Source: Paenibacillus sp. FSL H7-0737
Lineage (GTDB): Bacteria > Bacillota > Bacilli > Paenibacillales > Paenibacillaceae
Direction: 5' to 3'
DNA: 64,000 nt
NCBI RefSeq assembly: GCF_000758545.1
Contig: NZ_CP009279.1
Coordinates: forward strand, 186,001-250,000
Both the position numbers and the translations under genes were made by a program. A model generated the notes under the pieces. The model was not told the origin of the DNA. It saw nothing but the letters and a program-made list of their open reading frames with translations, and searched no databases. Below are positions 56,601 through 64,000 of this stretch, piece by piece (the first letter of the stretch is position 1; each line of letters starts with the position of its first letter).

Positions 56601-57942
56601 TCCTGAACTTACTCAACCAGTAGGTACAACAGACGGAACTATCACTCGTACTGATGCATACAACAATGAGGCTGCGCTTGGTAACTTGATTGCTGACGCT
56701 ATGCGTACTGCTGATTTCGGCGATGGTGCAAAGGCTGCTGATTTTGCCTTTATGAATCCAGGTGGTATCCGTGCGGATCTTCCAAAGGGTCCTGTAACCT
56801 TCGGAGACCTTGCCAAAATTCAGCCATTCGGCAATACGCTTGTGAAGCTGACACTGACTGGAGCACAAATTAAAACGTTGCTGCAACAGCAATGGAATGT
56901 AAAAGCTGATGGAACACCAGATATCAAAACGCTGCAAATTTCGGGATTGAAATATACAGCAAACATGTATCTTCCAGTACCTGACCGCATCGCGAGCCTC
57001 ACATTAACCGATGGAAAAGCAATTAATCCGACGCAGAAGTATACAGCTGTAGTAAACAACTTTATGGCTGCAGGTGGGGATAATTACAAGGTTCTGACTG
57101 AAGCTAGTGACTCATTGGCTGGGCCTATTGATTTGGACGTATTCTACGACTATATTGTGAACACATTTGATAGAAAAGAGATTAAAGCAGCTATTGAAGG
57201 TCGGATTGTTAACAATTTGAAGGAAGTAAATCCTACGCCGACACCTAGTCCAACGGCAACACCAACGCCAACAACGGCACCAACAACGGCACCAAAACCA
57301 ACAGTAACACCAGCGCCATCGACAGCACCAACAGCAACACCAGCGCCATCGACAGCACCAACAGCAACACCAGCGCCAACTACTGCTCCAGCAGCAAACT
57401 TCAAAGATCTGGGTAAGGTAGCTTGGGCGCAAGAAGCTGTTCAAGCATTGGCTGCTAAGGGCATTATAAAAGGATTGGATGCAAATACTTTTGCTCCAAC
57501 CAAAACAGTGACTAGAGCAGAGTTTATTACAATGCTGGTACGCGCACTGAATCTGACGGGTTCGGCAACAACCAGTTCATTCAGCGATGTTAAGCAAGGA
57601 GTTTGGTACACGGATTCTATCGCCCTTGCGGTCAAGGCCGGACTTGTAAAAGGCTCTGGAAATGGTAAATTTGAACCGGGTCGTGAAGTGACTCGTGAAG
57701 AAATGGCTATTATGATTGCTAATGCATTGAAAGATAAACTACAGCCGATTGATAAGAATGCAGCGCTGGGCAAGTTTGCAGACAAGTCCAGTATTGCTCC
57801 TTACGCACAGGACGCTATAGCACAACTGACCCAATTGGGGATTGTTAACGGTGTTGAGGGTGGTAAATTTGCACCTAAGGGCATAGCTAACCGCGCTCAA
57901 GCGGCAGTCATTATCTACCGTATGCTTGAACAAGCTTCATAA
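53605..57942 (+). CDS. Surface-anchored bifunctional 5'-nucleotidase / 2',3'-cyclic phosphodiesterase with SLH domains
   Basis: Giant extracellular enzyme of 1445 residues. The signal peptide is about 1-41. Two metallophosphatase/5'-nucleotidase modules follow: the first has MSTTDVHTNVYGW, DNGDLIQGTPLG and FGNHEFNYG (from about 48); the second has GINDFHGQLD, NGDSVGASAP and LGNHEFDQG (from about 694). Each is followed by a 5'-nucleotidase C-terminal domain (NNYRASGGGNFPG and NNFMAAGGDNYK). A Pro/Thr/Ala linker (about 1210-1262) precedes three SLH repeats (about 1264-1445), which bind secondary cell-wall polymer. This resembles YfkN of B. subtilis but with SLH instead of a sortase anchor. It would scavenge phosphate and nucleosides. 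ATG 53605 follows AGGGGGAA. Confidence 0.93.
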   Translation: MGWKTRWNKPLASVLATAVLSAQVLGGVVLGTVWSPDKAEAASDATAKLRLMSTTDVHTNVYGWDYFKNAASTTVGLDRTATLVTYARSEYPDNNLLLDNGDLIQGTPLGTYIANESNLVESETKLHPMIAAMNIMEYDVATFGNHEFNYGLDFLKRTIKGSANNPLSGADFPYVNANIYIDDKDGNPDNDVNAFKPYVILDREIMDSDNQLRDIKVGVLGLVTPQIMEWDKVNLEGKVIVKDIAETAAKYVPIMKSEGVDVIVAMAHTGFDATAVAGTGAENAINLLSKVDDIDAITFSHTHKVFPTVDNATLDASFKDPITKLPYNNAQSVVDNVYGHINGTPAVQAGYGGGYLGLIDLNLVEVGGKWEVDKKNSKASTRSIANAIPDTAIDAAVAADHQATIDYTGQELGVTTAPMNSYFAMVQDDPTVQIVTNAQKWYVEKYIETNLPQYKSLPILSVGAPFKAGRNGPSEYTSIEKGPLTIRSASDLYLYDNTLKAIKVKGSVVKEWVEMSAGAFNTIDVKSAASQSLLNGDFAVYNFDVIDGIKYTIDVTKPAKYTPTGTINDASSSRVKQITYKGKTLDPNQDFIVVTNNYRASGGGNFPGVKGSEMVVDSQDENRQILMDYIREVGTIDPSADGNWSLAPISDDVNITFTSSPEAAKVVPSNIKDTGAKDIKGFSIYKLALPVKDVEVHLLGINDFHGQLDTVSTVSNKNVGTAAILATYLKEARAKYDNALLFHNGDSVGASAPVSSLERDEPTIEWMNMMGFDVGSLGNHEFDQGVDALMTQLYGGVDPKDSDVTHKGTNFDYVNANAVNAKTGDPIIKPYVIKEVGGVKVGFIGLVTKATPGKVSPSGTAGVYFLTPEEEVAAVEKYAKELQSNGVETIIVLAHDPATTKDGKTTGEAADLANALPANSPVDVIVAGDNHALANGTVNGKLIVQAYSYGTAFEDIKLIIDPKTGDVKEKSAVVTSTFHDGVTPDPESVALVNTYLEKHPELTQPVGTTDGTITRTDAYNNEAALGNLIADAMRTADFGDGAKAADFAFMNPGGIRADLPKGPVTFGDLAKIQPFGNTLVKLTLTGAQIKTLLQQQWNVKADGTPDIKTLQISGLKYTANMYLPVPDRIASLTLTDGKAINPTQKYTAVVNNFMAAGGDNYKVLTEASDSLAGPIDLDVFYDYIVNTFDRKEIKAAIEGRIVNNLKEVNPTPTPSPTATPTPTTAPTTAPKPTVTPAPSTAPTATPAPSTAPTATPAPTTAPAANFKDLGKVAWAQEAVQALAAKGIIKGLDANTFAPTKTVTRAEFITMLVRALNLTGSATTSSFSDVKQGVWYTDSIALAVKAGLVKGSGNGKFEPGREVTREEMAIMIANALKDKLQPIDKNAALGKFADKSSIAPYAQDAIAQLTQLGIVNGVEGGKFAPKGIANRAQAAVIIYRMLEQAS
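57306..57380 (+). repeat. Thirty-base tandem repeat in the Pro/Thr linker
   Basis: Two exact 30-base units (57306-57335, 57336-57365) and half of a third encode repeats of TPAPSTAPTA. Length may vary between strains by slippage. Confidence 0.85.
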
Positions 57943-57957
57943 TCCGATAGTTCTTCT

Positions 57958-58008
57958 AAAAAGTGTATCGATGATCCCTAATAGGGACTCGGTACACTTT
58001 TTCTTTTT
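57958..58008 (+). terminator. Terminator after the nucleotidase gene
   Basis: AAAAAGTGTA..CCCT / AGGG..TACACTTTTT hairpin with a further T-run. Confidence 0.85.
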
Positions 58009-58080
58009 ACATTAGGTATTGCCCTTTGCGCTAATATATGATAATTTAGTTCTGCACTGCATGATTCTTTTATATTTTGT

Positions 58081-58164
<84 letters not shown>

Positions 58165-58201
58165 TACCTAAGTGCTTATAAATTAGCTGTACTTTTGAAT
58201 T

Positions 58202-58227
58202 GCTCTTCAACCTGAAGAGCCTTTTTC
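58202..58227 (+). terminator. Terminator after tRNA-Leu
   Basis: GCTCTTC/GAAGAGC hairpin with a five-base loop and CTTTTTC. Confidence 0.8.
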
Positions 58228-58284
58228 TATTTATAAGGATATTTCAGATCTGGATAACTCTAATGTAAAAGAAGTGAAGCGAAG

Positions 58285-59679
58285 ATGGAACCTAATGTAA
58301 ATGTCAATACGAAGCGAAGTGTGCGGTTTCTTGAAAAATATTTTTCAGGAGAATCGTTAGATTATCGCCATATGATTGCTTTATTTATCCCTATTCTGGT
58401 AGATCAAGCCTTTATAGTGGGGCTAAATCTAGTGAACACGGCTATGATCAGTTCGTCCGGTGTGGCAGCTATCAGTGCGGTGAACATGATTGATTCCCTT
58501 AATCTTTTTCTCATTAGTGTGTTTATCGCGGTATCAACAGGTGGTACGGTTGTCGTAGCGCAGTATAAAGGCAGCGGTAATAGTCTTATGGTATCAAAAG
58601 CTACCGCAGGCGCGACTTCATCAGTTTCCCTTATGGCTTTTGTTATTGGTATGTTTGGTATTCTTTTTCATAATCCGCTGTTGAACTTACTATTTGGAGC
58701 AGCTTCACCCGAGGTAATGCACAACGCCCGAATCTATTTGATTGGAAGCTGTATCTCCTATCTTGGAATAGCTGTGGTAGAGGCAGTGTGTGGTGCTCTT
58801 CGGGGAATCGGAAGGACGAGAGCCTCGCTTGCGCTATCGCTCATTATGAATTTAGTTTACGTCCTCTTGAATCTCGTATTTATTAACCTTTTGCATATGG
58901 GCGTTCTAGGAATGACCATTTCTATAAATATAGCTCGATATTTGGGCGCGATATGCGCTCTGTATTATCTGTTCCGGATGGACAATGAACTGCATATTCG
59001 AATTCGTGACTTACTGGTGGTTCAATTCTCCATGCTCAAAAAAATAATGTTCATCGGTATGCCGTTTGCGGCGGAGCAGATGTTCTTTAATGGTGGTAAG
59101 ATTCTGACGCAAGTCTTTATCGTCAGTCTCGGTACTTACGCGCTTGCTACAAATGCTATCGCCTCTTCCTTTGCGGGGATTATGCAAATTCCGGGTAATG
59201 CGTTGTCTTTGACGATTATTACAGTGGTCGGACAATGTATGGGAAGCAATAATGTTAAGGATGCTCGGAAATTTATTAAATCGTTTCTCGTAGCATCTTC
59301 CCTTTCCTTTGTGGTGATGGGATTGTTAGTTATGCCTTTCTTCCATCCGCTAGTGTCGATGTTTCATCCACCTGCGGAGATTGTGAGGGATATTTTCATA
59401 ATTGTACTTATCAATACAATCGTACAAATACCGCTTTGGTCTGTTAGTTTCATAACACCGTCAGCGCTTAGAGCGGCGGGTGATTCCAAGTTCACATCCA
59501 TGGTGTCTATGTTAAGTATGTGGTTGTTCCGTGTAGTACTCGGATACATCTTAGGTATTGTTCTCGATTTCGGTCTGCTTGGGGTTTGGTTAGCTATGAA
59601 CTGTGAGTGGGGAATAAGAGGATTCATATTTCTACGGCGTTTCATGGGTAAGAAGTGGGTTCAGCATCGTGTTATATAG
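58285..59679 (+). CDS. MATE-family efflux transporter
   Basis: Multidrug and toxic compound extrusion protein of 464 residues with 12 helices. It has IPILVDQAFIVGLNLVNTAM in the first helices, GGTVVVAQYKGSG after helix 2, and PGNALSLTIITVVGQCMGSNN opening the second half, the mirrored MATE motif. ATG 58285 lies about six bases after AAGTGAAGCG, a weak site. Substrates are not predictable. It converges with the RclA-like gene through a GACACC-type terminator. Confidence 0.9.
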   Translation: MEPNVNVNTKRSVRFLEKYFSGESLDYRHMIALFIPILVDQAFIVGLNLVNTAMISSSGVAAISAVNMIDSLNLFLISVFIAVSTGGTVVVAQYKGSGNSLMVSKATAGATSSVSLMAFVIGMFGILFHNPLLNLLFGAASPEVMHNARIYLIGSCISYLGIAVVEAVCGALRGIGRTRASLALSLIMNLVYVLLNLVFINLLHMGVLGMTISINIARYLGAICALYYLFRMDNELHIRIRDLLVVQFSMLKKIMFIGMPFAAEQMFFNGGKILTQVFIVSLGTYALATNAIASSFAGIMQIPGNALSLTIITVVGQCMGSNNVKDARKFIKSFLVASSLSFVVMGLLVMPFFHPLVSMFHPPAEIVRDIFIIVLINTIVQIPLWSVSFITPSALRAAGDSKFTSMVSMLSMWLFRVVLGYILGIVLDFGLLGVWLAMNCEWGIRGFIFLRRFMGKKWVQHRVI

Positions 59680-59686
59680 TAAAAGT

Positions 59687-59715
59687 AAAAGACACCCCAT
59701 GTGGGTGTCTTTTTG
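59687..59715. terminator. Bidirectional GACACC-type terminator
   Basis: AAAAGACACCC/GGGTGTCTTTTT hairpin with a four- to six-base loop between converging genes. Confidence 0.85.
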
Positions 59716-59733
59716 TTTGCCATGCATGTAGTA

Positions 59734-61074
59734 TTATTCTTTGATCTGTGAGAACAAATCATTCAAAGCTTCACTCATTGTAGGGTGAGTAAAGATATGA
59801 TCTCTCAAAAAGGTAAAATCTTGCCCTGTTTGTATTGCCATGCTCACGATATTAATCACTTCGCTAGATTCCGCACAGAACAATGTAGCTCCTAGGATTT
59901 TATTGGTTTTTGCATCCACAATTGCTTTTAGGAAGCCCTCGGTTTCGTTAATTAAGCGAGCACGTGGAATAGCTGCTGCAGGCAACTTAGCGACTTTAAT
60001 TTCAAGTCCTTGTTCGACGGCTGCTTCTTCACTTATTCCTACTCTGGATAGTGGGGGATCAATAAATACACTGTATGGAACAACGTCACGGTCATTTGTG
60101 GTATGGGAATGATCCCCGAAAAGGTCATTTCTTACAATTCTATAATCATCTAATGAGATGTAGGTAAACTGTAATCCGCCTTTGACATCTCCGAGGGCCC
60201 ATATATGGGGAACGGTGGTTTTTAGGGAAGGGTCCACCTTAATAGCGCCCCGATCTGTAACTTCTACACCGGCTGCTTCTAAATTTAATCCCTCAATGTT
60301 TGGTTTTCTATCTGTCGCAACCAGAACCCCATCGACTTTCAATTCTTGAATAGCACCATCTATCGAAAAGGAGATAACTGTTCCATCTTTAACATCCTTC
60401 AGTCCTATAACCTTTGCATTCAGTTTGACCTCAATGTTCTTCTTGGTAAAGGTTTGGAGGACGGCGTCCGCGACATCGCGGTCTTCTTTAGGAATGAATT
60501 TCGAGGAACTCTCCAGCACCGTAACCTGTGCGCCGAATTGACTGTAGATCGATGCGAATTCCAATCCAATATAACCACCACCAATGATGGCTAGTTTAGT
60601 TGGGAGCTCCTTAAGATCCATAATGGATGTGCTGGTATATACGAACTTACTATCTTGTATCCCATCAATAGTAGGAATGATGGTTTCAGCGCCCGTATTA
60701 ATGAAGATTTTATCCGCGGTTAAGATTTTCGTCTCACCGGCATCCTTTACTTGGACTTCGTGATCCGATAAGAAGGAAGCTTCACCATTGATAACTTCTA
60801 TATTCTCGTTCTGATTTAGATTATCGTAATTTTTTTGGCGTAGACTTGAAATAAGCTGATCCTTATTATGGACCGCTTCTATATAATCTTCCCCTTGATG
60901 GGCTTGATAAGCTAAGGATTTCGTAGGGATACAGGCGATGTTAATGCAAGTTCCACCGTACATTTTCTTAGAGCGTTCAATCACTGCTACTTTCCATTTT
61001 CGATTAGCTAGTTCTGTGGCAAGGGTCTTTCCGCCTTTACCGAAACCAATAATAATAGCGTCGAACTTGTTCAT
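59734..61074 (-). CDS. RclA/MerA-like pyridine nucleotide-disulfide oxidoreductase
   Basis: Flavoprotein disulfide reductase of 446 residues. The FAD motif IIIGFGKGGKTLATELA is at 7-23, the redox pair Cys43/Cys48 in GGTCINIACIPTKSL, the NAD(P) motif LAIIGGGYIGLEFASIYSQFG is central, and the dimer domain ends FTHPTMSEALNDLF with the catalytic His. GGTCINI.CIPTK is typical of RclA (E. coli YkgC) and related hypothiocyanite/reactive-chlorine-response reductases rather than of mercuric reductase, which has extra C-terminal Cys. ATG at 61074 has GGAGGTATTAAA upstream. Likely a stress reductase; no RclR-type regulator is adjacent. Confidence 0.9.
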   Translation of the reverse strand: MNKFDAIIIGFGKGGKTLATELANRKWKVAVIERSKKMYGGTCINIACIPTKSLAYQAHQGEDYIEAVHNKDQLISSLRQKNYDNLNQNENIEVINGEASFLSDHEVQVKDAGETKILTADKIFINTGAETIIPTIDGIQDSKFVYTSTSIMDLKELPTKLAIIGGGYIGLEFASIYSQFGAQVTVLESSSKFIPKEDRDVADAVLQTFTKKNIEVKLNAKVIGLKDVKDGTVISFSIDGAIQELKVDGVLVATDRKPNIEGLNLEAAGVEVTDRGAIKVDPSLKTTVPHIWALGDVKGGLQFTYISLDDYRIVRNDLFGDHSHTTNDRDVVPYSVFIDPPLSRVGISEEAAVEQGLEIKVAKLPAAAIPRARLINETEGFLKAIVDAKTNKILGATLFCAESSEVINIVSMAIQTGQDFTFLRDHIFTHPTMSEALNDLFSQIKE

Positions 61075-61189
61075 TTTAATACCTCCGGGTCACACAGGAT
61101 GTTTTAAATTATGCATTAAATAGCATGTTGCTTTATTATTACCCTAAATCCGAAGGCCATTAAACGAACGATAAAGAGATTTGAAGACG

Positions 61190-61220
61190 AAAAAGAGATC
61201 TCCTCTAAAGGAAATCTCTT
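61190..61220 (-). terminator. Terminator of the two-component operon
   Basis: On the minus strand AAGAGATTTCC/GGAGATCTCTT arms with a short loop and TTTTCG. It lies about 105 bases after the kinase stop. Confidence 0.75.
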
Positions 61221-61324
61221 GATGGTCAATATAGCTACCTTGCCGCCTTCTTTAACAATGAAAGAACTGAGTTCGAGGTACTCAGGAGGATCGCTTTTTG
61301 GTGTTCCGCTCGACATGAAACTGT

Positions 61325-62692
61325 CTAGGTAGGGGAGAGTGTAGGGAATCCCATGGTGATCACTGCACCGCCATCCTTACGGTTCCCTGCCGAAATCAGA
61401 CCTCCGGAGCGCTCAACAATCGCACGGGATATGGCTAGTCCTAGCCCTGATTCGCCATCTTTTCCTTTTACAAATCGGTGGAACAGGTATGGAAGCAGAT
61501 CTTCTGATATGCCAGGGCCATCATCACTAACGGAGAGCAGAACCTGACCATCTTTAACCGAAGCATGAATGTAGATATGCTGGTTGGCATAACGAGTTGC
61601 ATTGGAAACTACATTAAGCAGCGCCTGCAATAGCTTATCTCTATCGGCCCGGATCGTAAGTGGCTCGCAGTCATCGTAGGATACATGTAGGGTCAGTCCC
61701 TTTTTCATCAAAAGGGGGTTCATGCGTTCAATTGTTTCTACGACTAAATCGTCCAGAGAAAGCTCGCTAGTTCTAAATATATCCTCCTCACTATCCAGCT
61801 TCGCAAGCAGGGTCATTTCAGTAACGAGCTTCTTCAGACGACTACTCTCACTCATGATAATATCCAGACCTTTATCGATCCCTTCCCCCTCGAAGATACC
61901 ATCCTTAATCCCTTCAGCATACCCAGAGATAGACATTAGTGGGGTCTTTAATTCATGTGAGGCATTCTGGAAAAATTGCTTCTGTACGTGGTTAAAACGA
62001 TTTAATTCGCCAGCCATGTCATATACCGACTTAGCGACAGCGCCAATCTCTCCGCCAGCTTTGATTAGCTTAACATCCGAAAAGTGGCGTTCCTTTACCT
62101 TTTTCAGCTCTTGCTGCAGCTTCATTAGAGGTTGGATTAGCTTTTTCGTGATAAACAGGCCAAATAGGAGCATGAATGCCCCTGCTGCACCGAAAACGAT
62201 TAGAAGTCTTTTGAGCAGAGCTTGTTCAATCGTTGTAACTGCGCTCATAGGTGTAAGCAGAGTTAGCGTGCCTATCGGGGTGGACTTCACTTCCGTTATA
62301 TATCTTGCATCTGTTCCATTCCATATGTTCTGGAGATCCGAGGTTTGACCTGCGACAAACTGCGTATTGGAGTTTACCGCGATTGAACTCATGTTCGATG
62401 AGGTGGACAATACTTTTCCTGTCTCATCGCTAAGAATGGCCTCGACGCCTGCGGTACCAACAGTAGAAGGCATGATTACGGGTAACGCATGGAGTTCAGT
62501 CCCCATGTCGCCCTTGTACGTGCTTCCCTCAATCATAGTGGCTGACATGGCAGAGCTAATGGTTCGCAATTCTGCCTTTTGTGTACCGACAAAATGATTG
62601 AGCAGTACAAAGTGGATCACGACAGCGGTAATAGACAGGAGCAGTACCAATACGATGCTAAAGGCGATATTAATCTGATGTGCAAGCTTCAT
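61325..62692 (-). CDS. Sensor histidine kinase (HAMP, HisKA)
   Basis: Membrane kinase of 455 residues with start at ATG 62692 (MKLAHQINIAFSIVL) just after GGAGATCA; the longer frame overlaps the regulator and has no site. TM1 is about 9-31, an extracellular sensor domain about 32-165, and TM2 about 166-188. HAMP follows, then the H-box FFQNASHELKTPLMSISGY, N-box NVVSNATRYA, and G-boxes SVSDDGPGI and GESGLGLAI. The ligand is unknown. It overlaps the response-regulator gene by 23 bases. Confidence 0.93.
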   Translation of the reverse strand: MKLAHQINIAFSIVLVLLLSITAVVIHFVLLNHFVGTQKAELRTISSAMSATMIEGSTYKGDMGTELHALPVIMPSTVGTAGVEAILSDETGKVLSTSSNMSSIAVNSNTQFVAGQTSDLQNIWNGTDARYITEVKSTPIGTLTLLTPMSAVTTIEQALLKRLLIVFGAAGAFMLLFGLFITKKLIQPLMKLQQELKKVKERHFSDVKLIKAGGEIGAVAKSVYDMAGELNRFNHVQKQFFQNASHELKTPLMSISGYAEGIKDGIFEGEGIDKGLDIIMSESSRLKKLVTEMTLLAKLDSEEDIFRTSELSLDDLVVETIERMNPLLMKKGLTLHVSYDDCEPLTIRADRDKLLQALLNVVSNATRYANQHIYIHASVKDGQVLLSVSDDGPGISEDLLPYLFHRFVKGKDGESGLGLAISRAIVERSGGLISAGNRKDGGAVITMGFPTLSPT

Positions 62693-63410
62693 TGATCTCC
62701 ATTCCCTCCTCAATACGCATACGATAACCATGTCCCCAAACGGCTTCAATCGGCAGCAGGTCTAGTTTTTTCCGCATTCGTTTAATTAAATGGTCCACGG
62801 CGCGATCGCTCCCGAAATAGTCATCTCCCCAAACATAGGTTAACAGCTCATCTCTTGTAAATGCGCGGTTTGGAGAAGCTGCAAAAACTTTTAGAAGGGT
62901 GAATTCTTTGCTGGTAAGTTCAATCTCATTTCCGTGCCAGAACACACGTCTTTCCTCCAATAATAACTGTAGGTGGCTAACTTCAATTTGCGTCGATGGG
63001 TGTGGGGTACTAATTGCGGGTTCCACGGGATTACTCATTTTATACCAGCGTTGTAACTGGCGTTTAATGCGAGCAACTAGCTCCCGGGGGCTAAATGGCT
63101 TGACCAGATAATCATCACTGCCAAGCTCTAAGCCTAATATTTTATCCACTTCATTATCTCTTGCGGAGATCATAATAATCGGTACCTCGGCTTCATTGCG
63201 AATCCGCCGACAAAACTCGTACCCGTCCATGCCAGGCAACATTACGTCGAGCACCCACATATCCGGTGGGCTTGTCTGCCATAAGATCCATGCTTCCTCA
63301 GCGCTGCCAAGGCCGATCGTGCGGTAATTTTCTTTTTGTAAATAGGCTTCTACAAGATTACGTATATGCTGATCATCGTCTACTACGGCAATGAGATAGT
63401 TGGTATTCAT
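62670..63410 (-). CDS. OmpR/PhoB-type response regulator
   Basis: Response regulator of 246 residues. The start at ATG 63410 (MNTNYLIAVVDDDQ) follows CTGGAGGTAACG; the upstream extension is out of step with that site. The receiver has acidic VVDDD, the phosphorylated Asp in WVLDVMLPGMDGYE, Thr/Ser switch IMISARD and Lys in YLVKPFSPREL. The C-terminal winged helix has ELTSKEFTLLKVF and DRAVDHLIKRMRKKL. It sits upstream of, and overlaps, its kinase gene. The divergent secreted-protein gene is a possible target. Confidence 0.95.
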   Translation of the reverse strand: MNTNYLIAVVDDDQHIRNLVEAYLQKENYRTIGLGSAEEAWILWQTSPPDMWVLDVMLPGMDGYEFCRRIRNEAEVPIIMISARDNEVDKILGLELGSDDYLVKPFSPRELVARIKRQLQRWYKMSNPVEPAISTPHPSTQIEVSHLQLLLEERRVFWHGNEIELTSKEFTLLKVFAASPNRAFTRDELLTYVWGDDYFGSDRAVDHLIKRMRKKLDLLPIEAVWGHGYRMRIEEGMEINEACTSD

Positions 63411-63516
63411 TTCGTTACCTCCAGAGTATTCTTCTGCAATTATATCAATCCATAGGTGGGTATAGGGGTCTGCCATCGTTTTTCCACAAATTAACCAATG
63501 TTATGCCACACCTATT

Positions 63517-63537
63517 TTGTAAGCTTGTACTTGTAAG
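63517..63537 (+). promoter_or_regulatory. TTGTAAG direct repeat in the divergent region
   Basis: Two TTGTAAG heptamers (63517-63523 and 63531-63537), 14 bases apart start to start, in the 158-base region between the regulator and the secreted-protein gene. OmpR-type regulators often bind such direct repeats; here spacing is longer than the usual 10-11. Confidence 0.4.
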
Positions 63538-63568
63538 ATCATTCAAATCGACGAGGAGTGTTGTATTT

Positions 63569-64000
63569 ATGAATCAACAGATGATATTTAAAAAGTTAGC
63601 GTTGTCCGCCCTACTAGTGTCCGCAGTTGCCGCACCGACTGCAGTGAACGCAGCTAGTGGAGCAAACGATCAAAGTGCGAAGACAACAGCAGCAGTGGTT
63701 ACTCCAGCAAATAGTGGATCACTTTCTGCAAGCTTAATAAGCTTTGATTGGGTAGATCCCCTGGAACTGGCTAAAACATACGCACCTAATACTCTGGAAG
63801 ACTGGAAGAAGACCTTGGATCAATATTATAAGGCTGCTGGATTTAGTATTACCGCAGTTTCTGAGCTTGTACCTTCTGAGCAGGCGGAGGGAGTTCAATT
63901 ATCGAAAGAGATTGGATCAGCTGAAGCTCTGCCCGTGAGTTACATTGAAGCGGGTCGCAGCGTTGATATCCAATTACCTGAAGCTCAGAAGATGGAGAGT
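63569..64000 (+). CDS. Secreted protein of unknown function (3' partial)
   Basis: Open to the end of the window: 144 codons visible. It starts at ATG 63569 (MNQQMIFKKLALSALLVSAV) after GAGGAGTG. The signal peptide is about 1-30, cleaving near AVNAAS. After a Thr/Ala/Ser-rich segment the mature part has ISFDWVDPLELAKTYAPNTL and EDWKKTLDQYYKAAGFS. I do not recognise the family. It is divergent from the two-component operon and may be its output or ligand partner. Confidence 0.8.
   Translation, partial: MNQQMIFKKLALSALLVSAVAAPTAVNAASGANDQSAKTTAAVVTPANSGSLSASLISFDWVDPLELAKTYAPNTLEDWKKTLDQYYKAAGFSITAVSELVPSEQAEGVQLSKEIGSAEALPVSYIEAGRSVDIQLPEAQKMES

Noticed and set aside
57306..57380. CRISPR-like repeat
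   Set aside because: Contiguous 30-bp in-frame repeats without spacers, inside a Pro/Thr linker of a coding region.
61116..61316. Minus-strand ORF of 66 codons after the sensor kinase
   Set aside because: The operon terminator lies inside it and no ribosome binding site precedes it.

Overview
The window looks like the chromosome of a Paenibacillus-type Bacillales bacterium. The gene order rapZ-yvcK-whiA-HPr/Crh, clpP, cggR-gapA-pgk-tpiA-gpmI-eno, secG, rnr, smpB, ssrA matches the corresponding Bacillus subtilis block. The promoters are SigA-like, Shine-Dalgarno sequences are strong, and CtsR, CggR and CcpA-type sites are visible. Two gene features also fit Paenibacillus: SLH-anchored secreted enzymes and Pro/Thr-rich linkers. 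Everything here is read from sequence and family knowledge; no database search was run.

Layout. 1-7.9 kb: the 3' end of a PAS/DUF438 gene, glcK, rapZ-yvcK-whiA, an HPr/Crh paralogue with an intact His15, then three exported or small genes (SIMPL, stalk-DUF3298, SGNH hydrolase). 8-9.2 kb: clpP (minus) with a CtsR-controlled promoter, and tRNA-Arg(CCG). 9.2-16.5 kb: the cggR glycolytic operon behind a textbook CggR operator. 16.6-21.9 kb: secG, rnr (RNase R with an unusually long Gly/Arg-rich tail), smpB and the tmRNA gene ssrA. 21.8-24.3 kb: an accessory stretch bounded by the 3' end of ssrA and a 78-nt near-identical copy of that end, followed by a nitroreductase/MarR pair with two palindromic operators. 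24.6-33.6 kb: a tandemly duplicated HI0933-type flavoprotein, an MDR dehydrogenase/LysR pair, an MscS channel, a small unannotated minus-strand ORF, and a secreted pectate lyase with a cre site. 33.8-37.6 kb: a deleted alpha/beta-hydrolase pseudogene, then a Crp/Fnr regulator, a membrane-anchored coiled-coil protein and a protein with two cyclic-nucleotide-binding-type domains fused to a PrsW intramembrane protease. I consider this last cluster the best candidate for an undescribed system.

38-46.5 kb: a MarR gene facing an MFS exporter over a promoter with a perfect 21-bp inverted repeat, an EamA transporter, a prolyl-4-hydroxylase-like enzyme, an ECF sigma/anti-sigma pair, a YgbA_NO-type protein, and a purine permease-guanine deaminase unit. 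46.7-53.4 kb: a small membrane protein, an ABC exporter with an extra N-terminal domain and zinc ribbon coupled to a DUF1854 gene, a GPH symporter coupled to a ChbG-type deacetylase, an LSm-like Gly-rich protein, and a four-helix membrane protein. 53.6-64 kb: a 1445-residue surface nucleotidase with duplicated catalytic modules and three SLH domains, tRNA-Leu(CAG), a MATE exporter, an RclA-like flavin disulfide reductase, and a two-component system divergent from a secreted protein that runs off the window.

The 5' third is core metabolism and RNA/protein quality control in long operons. The remainder is a patchwork of one- to three-gene units, many ended by near-identical GACACC...GGTGTC terminator hairpins.
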